Source: Clostridia bacterium (lineage in GTDB: Bacteria > Bacillota > Clostridia > Christensenellales > Borkfalkiaceae). Taken from it: a DNA stretch of 8,602 bases. Under the pieces are notes generated by a model. It made no database searches, had not been told where the DNA came from, and saw only the letters and a program-made list of their open reading frames with translations. The position numbers were made by a program, and so were the translations under genes. Shown in pieces: positions 1 through 7,128 of the stretch. Position 1 is the stretch's first letter; each line of letters begins with the position of its first letter. The stretch lies in NCBI GenBank assembly GCA_029054485.1, contig JAIDFD010000147.1, positions 1 to 8,602 on the forward strand, written 5' to 3'.

Positions 1-2418
1 GGTATGGGCGTTGTAGAAGATAAGGTTATAAAAAACCATTACGCCGCCGAGTACATTTACAACAAGTACAAAAACGTAAAAACCTGCGGCGTTATCGATG
101 AAGATAAGGCTTACGGCGTTAAAAAAATCGTTGAGCCTATCGGTGTAATCGGTGCGGTAATTCCTACCACCAACCCCACGTCGACTGCGATTTTCAAAAC
201 GTTAATCTGCCTTAAAACGCGCAACGGCTGTATCATAAGTCCGCACCCCCGCGCAAAAAATTCAACGATTGCCGCGGCTAAAATTATTTACGAAGCCGCA
301 GTAAAAGCGGGCGCACCTGAGGGAATTATCAGCTGGGTAGACGTTCCCACGCTTGAAATAAGCAATCTTTTAATGAAGGAAGTTGACACCATTCTCGCGA
401 CTGGCGGTCCCGGTATGGTTAAAGCCGCATATTCAAGCGGAAAACCCGCAATCGGTGTTGGTGCGGGCAATACTCCTGCAGTAATAGACGAAAGCGCGGA
501 TATTTTGCTTGCGGCCAACTCGATAATTCATTCCAAAACATTTGACAACGGTATGATTTGCGCGTCCGAGCAGTCCGTTATAGTCGATAGCAAAATTTAC
601 AACAAGGTCAAAAAAGAATTTTCTTCGCGCGGCTGTTATTTCCTTAATGAGGACGAGTGCGAAAAGGTAAGAAAGACCATTTTAATAAACGGCTCTTTAA
701 ACGCCAAAATCGTAGGACAGAGCGCGCATAAGATAGCGAATCTTGCTGGCGTTGAAGTTCCCGAGTCTACTAAAATTCTGATAGGTGAAGTAGAGTCGGT
801 GGATATATCTGAAGAGTTCGCGCACGAAAAACTTTCTCCCGTGCTTGCTATGTACCGCGCCGAAAACTTCGAGGACGCTTTAAACAAGGCTGAAACCCTC
901 GTCAACGACGGCGGTATAGGACACACCTCATCGTTGTATGTAAACTTGACCACATCGCAGGAAAAAATTACAACGTTCTATGAAAGAATGAAAACTTGCC
1001 GCATACTCATAAATACCCCATCGTCGCAGGGCGGTATCGGCGATTTATACAACTTCAAACTCGCTCCGTCGCTCACGCTAGGTTGCGGAAGCTGGGGCGG
1101 AAACTCCGTTTCGGAAAACGTAGGAATAAATCACCTTTTGAATATAAAAACAGTTGCGGAAAGGAGAGAAAATATGTTGTGGTTCAGGGCTCCCCAAAAA
1201 GTTTATATCAAAAAAGGCTGTCTGCCCGTTGCGCTTAATGAGTTGAAAGACGTTTACGGCAAAAAGCGCGCGTTTATAGTAACAGATAACTTCCTCTATC
1301 AAAGCGGTTTTACAAAGTGTATTACCGACAAACTCGATGAATTAGGAATTGCGCACAGCACTTTCTTCAACGTAGAGCCCGATCCTACGCTTGCCTGCGC
1401 GAAAGAGGGCGCAAAGCAAATGAACGCCTTTAAGCCCGACACGATAATTGCTCTCGGCGGCGGCAGTGCTATGGACGCAGGTAAAATTATGTGGGTTATG
1501 TATGAACACCCCGAAGCTGACTTTATGGATATGGCTATGCGCTTTATCGATATCAGAAAGAGAGTTTACACATTCCCCAAGATGGGCGAAAAGGCATACT
1601 TTATTGCAATCCCGACGTCTGCCGGCACCGGTTCTGAGGTTACGCCTTTCGCTGTAATCACCGATGAAAAGACGGGCGTAAAATATCCACTTGCGGATTA
1701 CGAGCTTATGCCCAATATGGCGATTGTTGATACCGATTTGCATATGTCCGCGCCCAAGGGACTTACCGCGGCTTCGGGTATAGACGCTGTAACGCACGCA
1801 CTCGAGGCATACGCTTCCATGATGGCGACCGACTACACGGACGGTCTTGCGTTGCAGGCTTTGAAAGTAATTTTCAAATACCTTCCCGCGGCATACGAAA
1901 ACGGTCAGACCGATGTTGAAGCGCGTGAAAAAATGGCTAACGCTGCGACTATGGCGGGTATGGCTTTTGCAAACGCTTTCCTCGGCGTGTGCCACAGTAT
2001 GGCGCATAAACTGGGCGCGTTCCACCATTTGCCTCACGGCGTTGCTAACGCGCTTATGATTGACGAAGTTATCAAATTCAACTCGTCCGAATCTCCCGCA
2101 AAAATGGGAACATTCAGCCAGTACGACCACCCTAAGACAAAGCGCAGATATGCGGAGGTTGCCGAAGCGTTGGGGCTTAGCGGCAAAAACGATGATGAAA
2201 AAGTTAAAAACTTAATCAAGGCGATTGACGAATTGAAAGTCAAAATCGGCATAAATAAAACCATAAAAGACTACAACGTAGACGAAAACGACTTTATTTC
2301 AAGACTCGACGAAATGGTAGAGCAGGCGTTCGACGACCAGTGTACGGGCGCAAACCCCAGATACCCGTTAATGAGCGAAATCAAGCAGATGTATCTCAAC
2401 GCGTACTACGGCAAATAA
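1..2418 (+). CDS. adhE: Bifunctional acetaldehyde-CoA/alcohol dehydrogenase AdhE (5' end outside window)
   Basis: AdhE reduces acetyl-CoA to acetaldehyde and then ethanol in the cytoplasm, oxidising two NADH. Numbering from the ATG at 4, the N-terminal aldehyde dehydrogenase half spans about residues 1-385. It carries the thioester Cys186 in FDNGMICASEQ. The C-terminal iron-dependent alcohol dehydrogenase half spans about 391-804. It has the nucleotide-binding GGGSAMDAGK (485-494) and the expected iron ligands Asp594, His598, His664 and His678. These sit a constant 59-60 residues short of the E. coli AdhE positions (Cys246, Asp653, His657, His723, His737). About 60 residues are therefore missing at the left edge, and the ATG at 4 is probably not the true start, since the GGT before it continues the frame. 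Both active sites look intact. The gene is followed after 13 bases by a phosphotransferase gene with no terminator between them. The family call is very secure. Confidence 0.97.
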   Translation, partial: GMGVVEDKVIKNHYAAEYIYNKYKNVKTCGVIDEDKAYGVKKIVEPIGVIGAVIPTTNPTSTAIFKTLICLKTRNGCIISPHPRAKNSTIAAAKIIYEAAVKAGAPEGIISWVDVPTLEISNLLMKEVDTILATGGPGMVKAAYSSGKPAIGVGAGNTPAVIDESADILLAANSIIHSKTFDNGMICASEQSVIVDSKIYNKVKKEFSSRGCYFLNEDECEKVRKTILINGSLNAKIVGQSAHKIANLAGVEVPESTKILIGEVESVDISEEFAHEKLSPVLAMYRAENFEDALNKAETLVNDGGIGHTSSLYVNLTTSQEKITTFYERMKTCRILINTPSSQGGIGDLYNFKLAPSLTLGCGSWGGNSVSENVGINHLLNIKTVAERRENMLWFRAPQKVYIKKGCLPVALNELKDVYGKKRAFIVTDNFLYQSGFTKCITDKLDELGIAHSTFFNVEPDPTLACAKEGAKQMNAFKPDTIIALGGGSAMDAGKIMWVMYEHPEADFMDMAMRFIDIRKRVYTFPKMGEKAYFIAIPTSAGTGSEVTPFAVITDEKTGVKYPLADYELMPNMAIVDTDLHMSAPKGLTAASGIDAVTHALEAYASMMATDYTDGLALQALKVIFKYLPAAYENGQTDVEAREKMANAATMAGMAFANAFLGVCHSMAHKLGAFHHLPHGVANALMIDEVIKFNSSESPAKMGTFSQYDHPKTKRRYAEVAEALGLSGKNDDEKVKNLIKAIDELKVKIGINKTIKDYNVDENDFISRLDEMVEQAFDDQCTGANPRYPLMSEIKQMYLNAYYGK
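1161..1176 (+). promoter_or_regulatory. Possible internal ribosome-binding site and ATG at the AdhE domain linker
   Basis: AAGGAG at 1161-1166 lies 7 bases before an in-frame ATG at 1174 (Met391 counted from the ATG at 4). This is ideal start-site spacing, and the position falls exactly between the aldehyde and alcohol dehydrogenase halves. Initiation here would give a free 414-residue iron alcohol dehydrogenase. The caution is that the same bases encode the conserved linker peptide ERRENM, whose Arg-Arg codons (AGG AGA) naturally look like a Shine-Dalgarno site. Use as a start is inference. Confidence 0.3.
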
Positions 2419-2431
2419 TAAGGAGGAAAAT

Positions 2432-3184
2432 ATGAACGGCAAAAAAATCTTTTCAAGAGAAGACAAAGAAATTTACAGGGATGGCGCAAAACTTATCAAA
2501 GTTTTCGGCGAGCATTACTCCAAGTCAGATATCTTAAACGAGGCGTTAAATCATGCCCGTGTTGAAGAAACCGACTTAAACATTTCAAAGTTGCAGGCGG
2601 TTCACGTTGTTGACGGAAAGTGGGCGATAGTTTTGGACTACGTTGAGGGAAAAACCCTTCAACAGCTCTTTGAAGAGCACCCCGAAAAGGAAGAGGAATA
2701 TTTAAATCTCTTTGTTGATTTACAGCGCACCGTTTTTGCGAGAAAAGTTCCGCTTTTAAACAAACTTAAAGACAAATTGCAGGCGCGTATTTCCGCAACT
2801 TCGGACGTTTTGGATGCAACCGCGCGTTACGAACTTCATACCCGCCTCGATTCTATGCCCAAGCATACAAATCTCTGCCACGGCGACTTCAACCCCACAA
2901 ATGTTATAATAACGACCGATGGCACGCCGTATATTATCGACTGGGCGCACGCAACGCAGGGTAACTCTTCCGCAGACGTTGCTACAACCTACTTGCTGTT
3001 TTACCTCGAAGGCAAGAATGAGCTTGCCGAAAAGTACTTAAAGCTCTATTGCAAAAAAAGCGATACCGCTTTGCAGTACGTTCAGCGTTGGATACCGATT
3101 GTTGCGGCGGCAAGACTTTGCAAAGCAAAGCCCGAAGAAGCCGAGCTTTTACATCGCTGGGCAGACGTGGTTGACTACGAGTAA
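2432..3184 (+). CDS. Aminoglycoside phosphotransferase/choline kinase-fold phosphotransferase, substrate unknown
   Basis: This 250-residue cytoplasmic protein has the small-molecule kinase fold of the APH family and presumably transfers phosphate from ATP to a small hydroxylated or amino compound. The catalytic loop is HGDFNPTN (150-157), with Asp152 as the likely base and Asn157 as metal ligand. The second metal-binding Asp170 lies in YIIDWAHA. Lys23 and Glu37 are candidates for the N-lobe ATP-anchoring pair, and IVLDYVEG (66-73) resembles the hinge. The start is well supported by AGGAGG at 2421-2426, five bases before the ATG. The gene sits 13 bases after adhE and just before a terminator, so it is probably co-transcribed with adhE. 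The protein is shorter than typical resistance enzymes, and nothing points to antibiotic resistance. Choline, a sugar or fructosamine-like compounds are possible substrates, but the sequence does not choose between them. Confidence 0.85.
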   Translation: MNGKKIFSREDKEIYRDGAKLIKVFGEHYSKSDILNEALNHARVEETDLNISKLQAVHVVDGKWAIVLDYVEGKTLQQLFEEHPEKEEEYLNLFVDLQRTVFARKVPLLNKLKDKLQARISATSDVLDATARYELHTRLDSMPKHTNLCHGDFNPTNVIITTDGTPYIIDWAHATQGNSSADVATTYLLFYLEGKNELAEKYLKLYCKKSDTALQYVQRWIPIVAAARLCKAKPEEAELLHRWADVVDYE

Positions 3185-3197
3185 TACAAAAGCTATT

Positions 3198-3230
3198 AAT
3201 AAGACTTGCTGTCAAAGCAAGTCTTATTTT
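3198..3230 (+). terminator. Rho-independent terminator after the adhE-phosphotransferase unit
   Basis: A perfect 13-bp stem pairs 3198-3210 with 3216-3228 around a 5-base loop (GTCAA). A short T-rich run follows. It begins 13 bases after the phosphotransferase stop and separates that unit from the nfnA promoter at 3232. Because the stem ends in AAT/ATT, the T-tract partly overlaps it. Confidence 0.88.
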
Positions 3231-3231
3231 A

Positions 3232-3259
3232 TTGCAATTTTTGTAAAATTAGGTATAAT
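3232..3259 (+). promoter_or_regulatory. Sigma-A-type promoter of the nfnA operon, predicted leaderless
   Basis: TTGCAA (3232-3237), a 16-base spacer and a perfect TATAAT (3254-3259) match the housekeeping consensus. Only 8 bases separate the -10 box from the ATG at 3268. The expected start point is the A at 3267 or 3268, so the transcript would begin at or one base before the start codon. No Shine-Dalgarno site precedes that ATG, which fits a leaderless message. Confidence 0.7.
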
Positions 3260-3267
3260 TAAAGCTA

Positions 3268-4359
3268 ATGGAAAAGAAATTGTGTTTTGCCGCGGTTGAT
3301 TTCGCGGATGATAAAAACGTAAGCGGTTATTTATACTGGTATTTGTGCAGGTTTGCAAACGTGGAAGAGGGCGACAAGGTGGTTGCTCCCTTGGGACGGC
3401 ACAACAATTTGCAACAGGGCGTTGTAAGACAGGTCTTATTTGCCTATGAAGAGGACGCGCCTTTTCCTATACAATATATCAAGAATATCAGAAATCTCGT
3501 AGAAACTGACGGCGATAATCTTTACCGCATAGTAAGAAAGCGTGAGCTTAATTCCACCGTTACAATGATGGATATATACGCTCCGCTCGTTGCAAAAAAG
3601 GCGGAAGCAGGGCAGTTTATCATTCTTCGGGTGGACAATGACGGCGAGAGGATACCGCTCACGGTTGCGGGCTATGACAGAACGGCGGGAACGGTAAAAA
3701 TCATATTTCAGGTTGTTGGTGCAACTACAATCCGTCTGAACGTTAAGCGAGAGGGCGAGTACATAGCCGATTTTGTCGGACCTTTGGGATGCGCCACAAA
3801 GACGGACGGCCTTAAAAAAGTCTGCGTGGTCGGCGGCGGCGTGGGCTGTGCAATCGCTCTGCCCGTTGCGCAAAAGCTGCATAGCTTGGGCTGTGAAGTT
3901 CATTCGATTATAGGTTTCAGAAACAAAGATTTGCTTATTCTCGAGGACGAGTTTAAGGCGTGTTCAAAAAAACTCACCGTGGTCACCGATGACGGCAGTT
4001 ACGGCACGAAAGGGGTCGTTACCGCGCCTTTGAAAGAGGCGATAGAACGCGGTGAAAAATACGATGAGGTTATCGCCATAGGACCGCTTGTTATGATGAA
4101 GTTTGTCGTTGCAACGACTAAACCGTTCGGCGTGCCTACGACCGTTTCAATGAATCCCATTATGATTGACGGCACGGGAATGTGCGGCGGTTGCCGTCTG
4201 ACCGTTGGCGGCAAGACGAAATTCGCCTGCGTTGACGGACCGGATTTCAATGGCTATGAAGTCGATTTTGACGAGGCAATGGCGCGTTCGGATATGTATG
4301 CGCTATTCGAGCGGGCAGAGAGGGAAAATTGTAATCTCTTTAAAAAGGAGGTGCAGTGA
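3268..4359 (+). CDS. nfnA: NfnA, small subunit of NADH-dependent ferredoxin:NADP oxidoreductase, with extra PriA-like N-terminal domain
   Basis: With NfnB this subunit forms the cytoplasmic electron-bifurcating transhydrogenase that makes two NADPH from NADP using NADH and reduced ferredoxin. Residues about 85-363 are a complete NfnA: the flavin-binding stretch ERIPLTVAGYD (127-137), GPLG (171-174), the nucleotide-binding VVGGGVGCA (187-195), DDGSYGTKG (241-249), and a C-terminal [2Fe-2S] site with Asp301, Cys306, Cys309 and Cys321. Usual NfnA proteins are about 280 residues and begin near YRIVRKREL (86-94). Here an extra 80 or so residues precede that point. They read like the PriA 3'-end-binding barrel (VEEGDKVVAPLGR at 32-44, then a GVV strand and PIQYIKNI at 67-74). 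No plausible in-frame start lies near the normal NfnA beginning, so the fusion looks real. Databases may label the family as a sulfide or dihydroorotate dehydrogenase-like FAD/NAD-binding protein. The NfnA call is firm; the nature of the added domain is inference. Confidence 0.92.
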   Translation: MEKKLCFAAVDFADDKNVSGYLYWYLCRFANVEEGDKVVAPLGRHNNLQQGVVRQVLFAYEEDAPFPIQYIKNIRNLVETDGDNLYRIVRKRELNSTVTMMDIYAPLVAKKAEAGQFIILRVDNDGERIPLTVAGYDRTAGTVKIIFQVVGATTIRLNVKREGEYIADFVGPLGCATKTDGLKKVCVVGGGVGCAIALPVAQKLHSLGCEVHSIIGFRNKDLLILEDEFKACSKKLTVVTDDGSYGTKGVVTAPLKEAIERGEKYDEVIAIGPLVMMKFVVATTKPFGVPTTVSMNPIMIDGTGMCGGCRLTVGGKTKFACVDGPDFNGYEVDFDEAMARSDMYALFERAERENCNLFKKEVQ

Positions 4360-4361
4360 TG
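4346..4361 (+). promoter_or_regulatory. Ribosome-binding site that fixes the nfnB start
   Basis: AGGAGGTG at 4346-4353 is a very strong Shine-Dalgarno site within the last codons of nfnA. It lies 5 bases before the ATG at 4359. The overlapping GTG at 4356 would leave only 2 bases and is unlikely to be used. The nfnA stop (TGA, 4357-4359) shares one base with the ATG, a layout typical of translational coupling between subunits made in equal amounts. Confidence 0.85.
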
Positions 4362-5777
4362 GCCATACAGCCCAATAAAAATCCTATGCCAGTGCAGGAG
4401 GCAAAAGTCCGCGCGCACAACTTTGAAGAGGTTGCAAAAGGCTATTCGGCGGAAGTTGCCGTAAATGAAGCGCAGAGGTGCTTAAACTGCAAAAACCGCC
4501 CCTGCGTTAGCGGTTGCCCGGTAAACGTGCATATACCCGAGTTTATTACCAAAATCAAAGAGAGGGACTTTGAAGGCGCGTATGAGGTGATTTCGCAAAG
4601 CTCGTCTTTGCCCGCTGTCTGCGGAAGAGTTTGCCCGCAGGAAACCCAGTGCGAAAGCAAATGTACTTTGGGTGTTAAATTTGAGCCTGTCGCAATAGGC
4701 AGACTTGAAAGATTTGTCGCTGATTATCATAATTCAAAACCTTGCGAAGATGTTGAAAAGCCGCAATCTAACAGTAAAAAAGTCGCCGTTGTGGGTTCAG
4801 GTCCATCAGGACTTGCCTGCGCAAGTGATTTGGCTAAAAAGGGCTATAAAGTGACTGTGTTTGAGGCTCTGCACACCGCGGGCGGCGTTCTTGTGTATGG
4901 CATACCCGAATTCAGACTTCCCAAAAGGATAGTTGAAAAGGAAGTCGGCGAACTTGAAAAATTCGGCGTTGAAATTAAGACCAACGTTGTTATAGGAAAG
5001 ACGATAACCATTGACGAGTTGTTTGAAAACGGCTATGAGGCTGTTTTTGTCGGTTCGGGCGCGGGGTTGCCGAGGTTTATGGGAATACGCGGCGAAAGTT
5101 TGAAAGGCGTTTATTCCGCAAACGAGTTTTTAACCCGTGCAAACCTTATGAAGGCTTACGATAGTAGGGCGCACACGCCGATTATGCACGCGAAAAAGGT
5201 CGCTGTGGTCGGTGGCGGAAATGTTGCCATGGACGCCGCGCGTACTGCGTTGAGGTTGGGCGCGGAGCAGGTTTACATAGTCTACCGCCGCTCTATGGAC
5301 GAACTCCCTGCAAGAAAAGAAGAGGTCGAACACGCGCAGGAAGAGGGTATTCGGTTTGAAATTTTAAGAAATCCCGTTGAAATTTTGGGATATAACAATC
5401 CCAAAGATAAGCGCGATCCAAAAAACGGATTTGTCACTGGAATTAAAGTTATAAAATGCGAACTCGGCGAACCCGATGAAAAGGCAAGACGCCGCCCCGT
5501 TGAAATTCAGGGCAGCGAATACGTAATCGATGTTGACTGCGTGATTATGGCGATAGGCACAAGTCCCAACCCGCTTATAAAAAATACGACCGCAGGGCTT
5601 GAAGTGAACAAGCACGGCGGCATAATAGTAGAAGAGGGTACGGGCAAAACTACGAAAGACGGTGTTTTTGCGGGCGGTGACGCTGTGACGGGCGCGGCAA
5701 CTGTTATTCTTGCTATGGGCGCGGGAAAAACTGCGGCAAGCGCGATTGACGAATATCTTTCAAAAAAGGTAAAATAA
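4359..5777 (+). CDS. nfnB: NfnB, large subunit of NADH-dependent ferredoxin:NADP oxidoreductase (GltD-like)
   Basis: This 472-residue subunit carries the bifurcating FAD, the NADPH site and two iron-sulfur clusters of NfnAB. The N-terminal region has eight cysteines in the GltD-type arrangement: Cys41, 44, 49 and 53, and Cys88, 92, 98 and 102. The FAD-binding fingerprint VAVVGSGPSGLA occupies 142-153. The NADPH-binding fingerprint VAVVGGGNVAMDAAR occupies 281-295 and is followed by VYRRS (308-312). The closing FAD motif GVFAGGDAVTGA is at 435-446. Length matches NfnB from clostridia and Thermotoga. It directly follows nfnA, which decides between NfnB and its close relative, the glutamate synthase small subunit. 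No large glutamate synthase subunit is present in the window. The start is ATG 4359, chosen on ribosome-binding-site spacing. Automatic annotation often calls this family glutamate synthase (NADPH) small chain or GltA. Confidence 0.93.
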   Translation: MAIQPNKNPMPVQEAKVRAHNFEEVAKGYSAEVAVNEAQRCLNCKNRPCVSGCPVNVHIPEFITKIKERDFEGAYEVISQSSSLPAVCGRVCPQETQCESKCTLGVKFEPVAIGRLERFVADYHNSKPCEDVEKPQSNSKKVAVVGSGPSGLACASDLAKKGYKVTVFEALHTAGGVLVYGIPEFRLPKRIVEKEVGELEKFGVEIKTNVVIGKTITIDELFENGYEAVFVGSGAGLPRFMGIRGESLKGVYSANEFLTRANLMKAYDSRAHTPIMHAKKVAVVGGGNVAMDAARTALRLGAEQVYIVYRRSMDELPARKEEVEHAQEEGIRFEILRNPVEILGYNNPKDKRDPKNGFVTGIKVIKCELGEPDEKARRRPVEIQGSEYVIDVDCVIMAIGTSPNPLIKNTTAGLEVNKHGGIIVEEGTGKTTKDGVFAGGDAVTGAATVILAMGAGKTAASAIDEYLSKKVK

Positions 5778-5784
5778 TAGTGGT

Positions 5785-6198
5785 ATGAGTATTTCGGTAA
5801 ATCTTGACAAGGCTTTTGAGCGGTCTGAAAAAATCAACGTCTATAACGAGGGCGCGATAGCGGAGTATCTTTGCGGAAGTAATCAGTATAATAAAATTCT
5901 CGCATGCTGGAACGATATGATAAGTACCGCGCACATTATGCCCGCTTTCGGCGTAAGTCTTAACGACCTAACTTCAAAAGCAATTCAAAGCGGACTTTGG
6001 GTTGAGTTTGATTTCGGGCAACAGCTTGAAAGCGGTGAAATGATTTATGAAAAACTGCTTATCCAGGTTGCAAAAGGATTTAGCGGCTTCAATCTGATAA
6101 GATATAATTCAGTCGGCGGATACGATGGTAGATGCTTTTACTATGACTTAAACGGTAAGAATATGGATGAATTGTATGACTTATTGCTTAAATTTTAA
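5785..6198 (+). CDS. Uncharacterised 137-residue protein, third gene of the nfnAB unit
   Basis: I do not recognise a named family. The protein is soluble-looking, with no signal peptide or membrane segment. The first half appears mostly helical (about 1-70). The second half has alternating strand-like stretches: LWVEFDF (71-77), EKLLIQV (89-95), FNLIRYN (102-108) and RCFYYDL (116-122), ending in a helix, MDELYDLLLKF (127-137). It begins 7 bases after nfnB and the next terminator lies beyond it, so it is very likely co-transcribed with nfnAB. The ribosome-binding site is weak: AGTGG is only one base from the ATG and AAGG at 5766-5769 is 15 bases away. Expression may depend on coupling to nfnB. 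No other good start exists before Met45. It could be a small accessory protein or an unrelated passenger. Confidence 0.72.
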   Translation: MSISVNLDKAFERSEKINVYNEGAIAEYLCGSNQYNKILACWNDMISTAHIMPAFGVSLNDLTSKAIQSGLWVEFDFGQQLESGEMIYEKLLIQVAKGFSGFNLIRYNSVGGYDGRCFYYDLNGKNMDELYDLLLKF

Positions 6199-6254
6199 GT
6201 TTTAAAAAGTACTATGCCAGACGTAAATAGCGTATTTTAACTCTAAAACACAAA

Positions 6255-6280
6255 AAAAGCGGGTCATTTGACCCGCTTTT
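6255..6280. terminator. Bidirectional terminator between convergent units
   Basis: GCGGGTC (6259-6265) pairs with GACCCGC (6270-6276), extended by AAAA (6255-6258) against TTTT (6277-6280), around an ATTT loop. T-rich DNA continues on the plus strand to 6291. A run of seven A before the stem provides the U-tract for the minus strand. It therefore serves both the nfnAB unit from the left and the TSCPD gene from the right. Confidence 0.9.
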
Positions 6281-6289
6281 ATGTGTTTT

Positions 6290-6553
6290 TTACTTCGTAT
6301 TTTCGGTTAACGATTTTTTGTAAGCAACGATTGCCTTTGACAGTTGGTCGGGGCAAGAGGTGTTGTTTTTGCACTTGATACCCGCAAGCAGAGATTCAAC
6401 TTCGTCAATCGTTCTGCCTTCAACCAGCTTGCTAACGCCTTGCAAATTTCCGCTGCACCCGCCGATAAACTTCACTCCGTGCAGTTTGTTCTGCTCATCG
6501 ACTTCAAATATAATTTGTCTTGAGCAAGTTCCCGATGTTGTATAAGTAAACAT
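6290..6553 (-). CDS. TIGR03905-type TSCPD domain protein, small four-cysteine protein
   Basis: This 87-residue protein matches the small stand-alone TSCPD family common in clostridia. The same domain occurs at the C-terminus of B12-dependent ribonucleotide reductases. The marks are SGTCSRQI (7-14), GGCSGNLQG (31-39) and the defining CKNNTSCPDQ (61-70). The four cysteines (10, 33, 61, 67) could form a metal site or a redox-active set. Function is unknown. The start is well supported: AGGAGG at 6560-6565 on the minus strand, 6 bases before the ATG. It follows the DUF4364 gene after a 10-base gap, and the ribosome-binding site overlaps that gene's stop codon. The two are therefore one transcript, possibly translationally coupled. 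Confidence 0.88.
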   Translation of the reverse strand: MFTYTTSGTCSRQIIFEVDEQNKLHGVKFIGGCSGNLQGVSKLVEGRTIDEVESLLAGIKCKNNTSCPDQLSKAIVAYKKSLTENTK

Positions 6554-6563
6554 ATTTTTCCTC

Positions 6564-7088
6564 CTAATCGCAAAGATTTTCGTAGATAACCGAATAAACG
6601 TCGGCGGCTTTTTCTTCCCATTTTTTATATATAGCTTTCGCCGTCTTTTTGTCGGGTACTACGAATTTAAGTTCTAAAATCGTCTGGACAGGCGATAAAA
6701 TTTTTAAAGCAACGGTGTAGGTGCCGTCCATGTTCTGGAAGTAGTCCGAACGGCATTCCTGTCTGTTTCTGTAACGCGCGCTGTTCTTTTTGATAAATAT
6801 CGAAATTTCTTCCCTGACGCTTTTGGGGATATTTATATAAAAGTTTGCAAGCGTTTCTCTGCCGTCCGGGGTAAGTGCGTACAGCGTGTCCTCGTCCTCG
6901 TTGACAATACATATAAAATTATCGTCAATGAGCTTATGAAGTACGTTTACGCAATCCATATAACCCATCCAACTGTTTGAAGAGGAGCACATATCAACGA
7001 TAGTTCTCTCGGACAGGGCGCTTTCCATTTTGTCAAAAACGAAAAGTATTATTAATTTGTTGATAGAAGTTTCGCCGGTGTTCAACAT
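6564..7088 (-). CDS. DUF4364-type winged-helix transcriptional regulator
   Basis: The 174-residue product resembles the clostridial DUF4364 family, thought to be DNA-binding regulators. Residues about 5-72 form a winged helix-turn-helix, beginning TSINKLIILFVFDKM, with LSERTIVDM as an early helix and DTLYALTPDGRETL as the wing and following helix. The remainder, about 80-174, is an alpha/beta domain ending in a Lys/Glu-rich helix. I chose ATG 7088 because a promoter lies at 7129-7157. The longer reading from TTG at 7157 would begin inside that promoter's -35 box, so it cannot be on the transcript. No clear Shine-Dalgarno site precedes ATG 7088, only a weak GAG, so initiation may be modest. 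Target genes are unknown. The divergent gene and the regulator itself are natural candidates. Confidence 0.82.
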   Translation of the reverse strand: MLNTGETSINKLIILFVFDKMESALSERTIVDMCSSSNSWMGYMDCVNVLHKLIDDNFICIVNEDEDTLYALTPDGRETLANFYINIPKSVREEISIFIKKNSARYRNRQECRSDYFQNMDGTYTVALKILSPVQTILELKFVVPDKKTAKAIYKKWEEKAADVYSVIYENLCD

Positions 7089-7128
7089 AATAGTGCTCAA
7101 ATCTACAAAAAGTGTAAAAGTCTTTAAT

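Noticed and set aside
1342..2130. Long minus-strand open frame (262 codons) inside adhE
   Set aside because: It lies opposite a clearly conserved alcohol dehydrogenase domain, its product is rich in Arg, His and Ser without domain motifs, and it has no ribosome-binding site. It is a shadow of the GC-biased plus-strand codons.
2432..3184. Aminoglycoside resistance gene
   Set aside because: Only the general kinase-fold motifs are present; size and chromosomal fermentation context do not support a resistance enzyme.
3436..3903. Minus-strand open frame (155 codons) inside nfnA
   Set aside because: It is opposite conserved NfnA motifs, and its product has no recognisable domain. Treated as a shadow.
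4356..4358. GTG 4356 as the nfnB start
   Set aside because: Only 2 bases from the Shine-Dalgarno site; the ATG at 4359 has proper spacing and a one-base overlap with the nfnA stop.
4359..5777. Glutamate synthase small subunit (gltD)
   Set aside because: The preceding gene is NfnA and no large glutamate synthase subunit is present, so NfnB fits better.
6360..6545. Plus-strand 61-codon open frame opposite the TSCPD gene
   Set aside because: The minus-strand TSCPD protein has clear family motifs and a strong ribosome-binding site; the plus-strand frame has neither.
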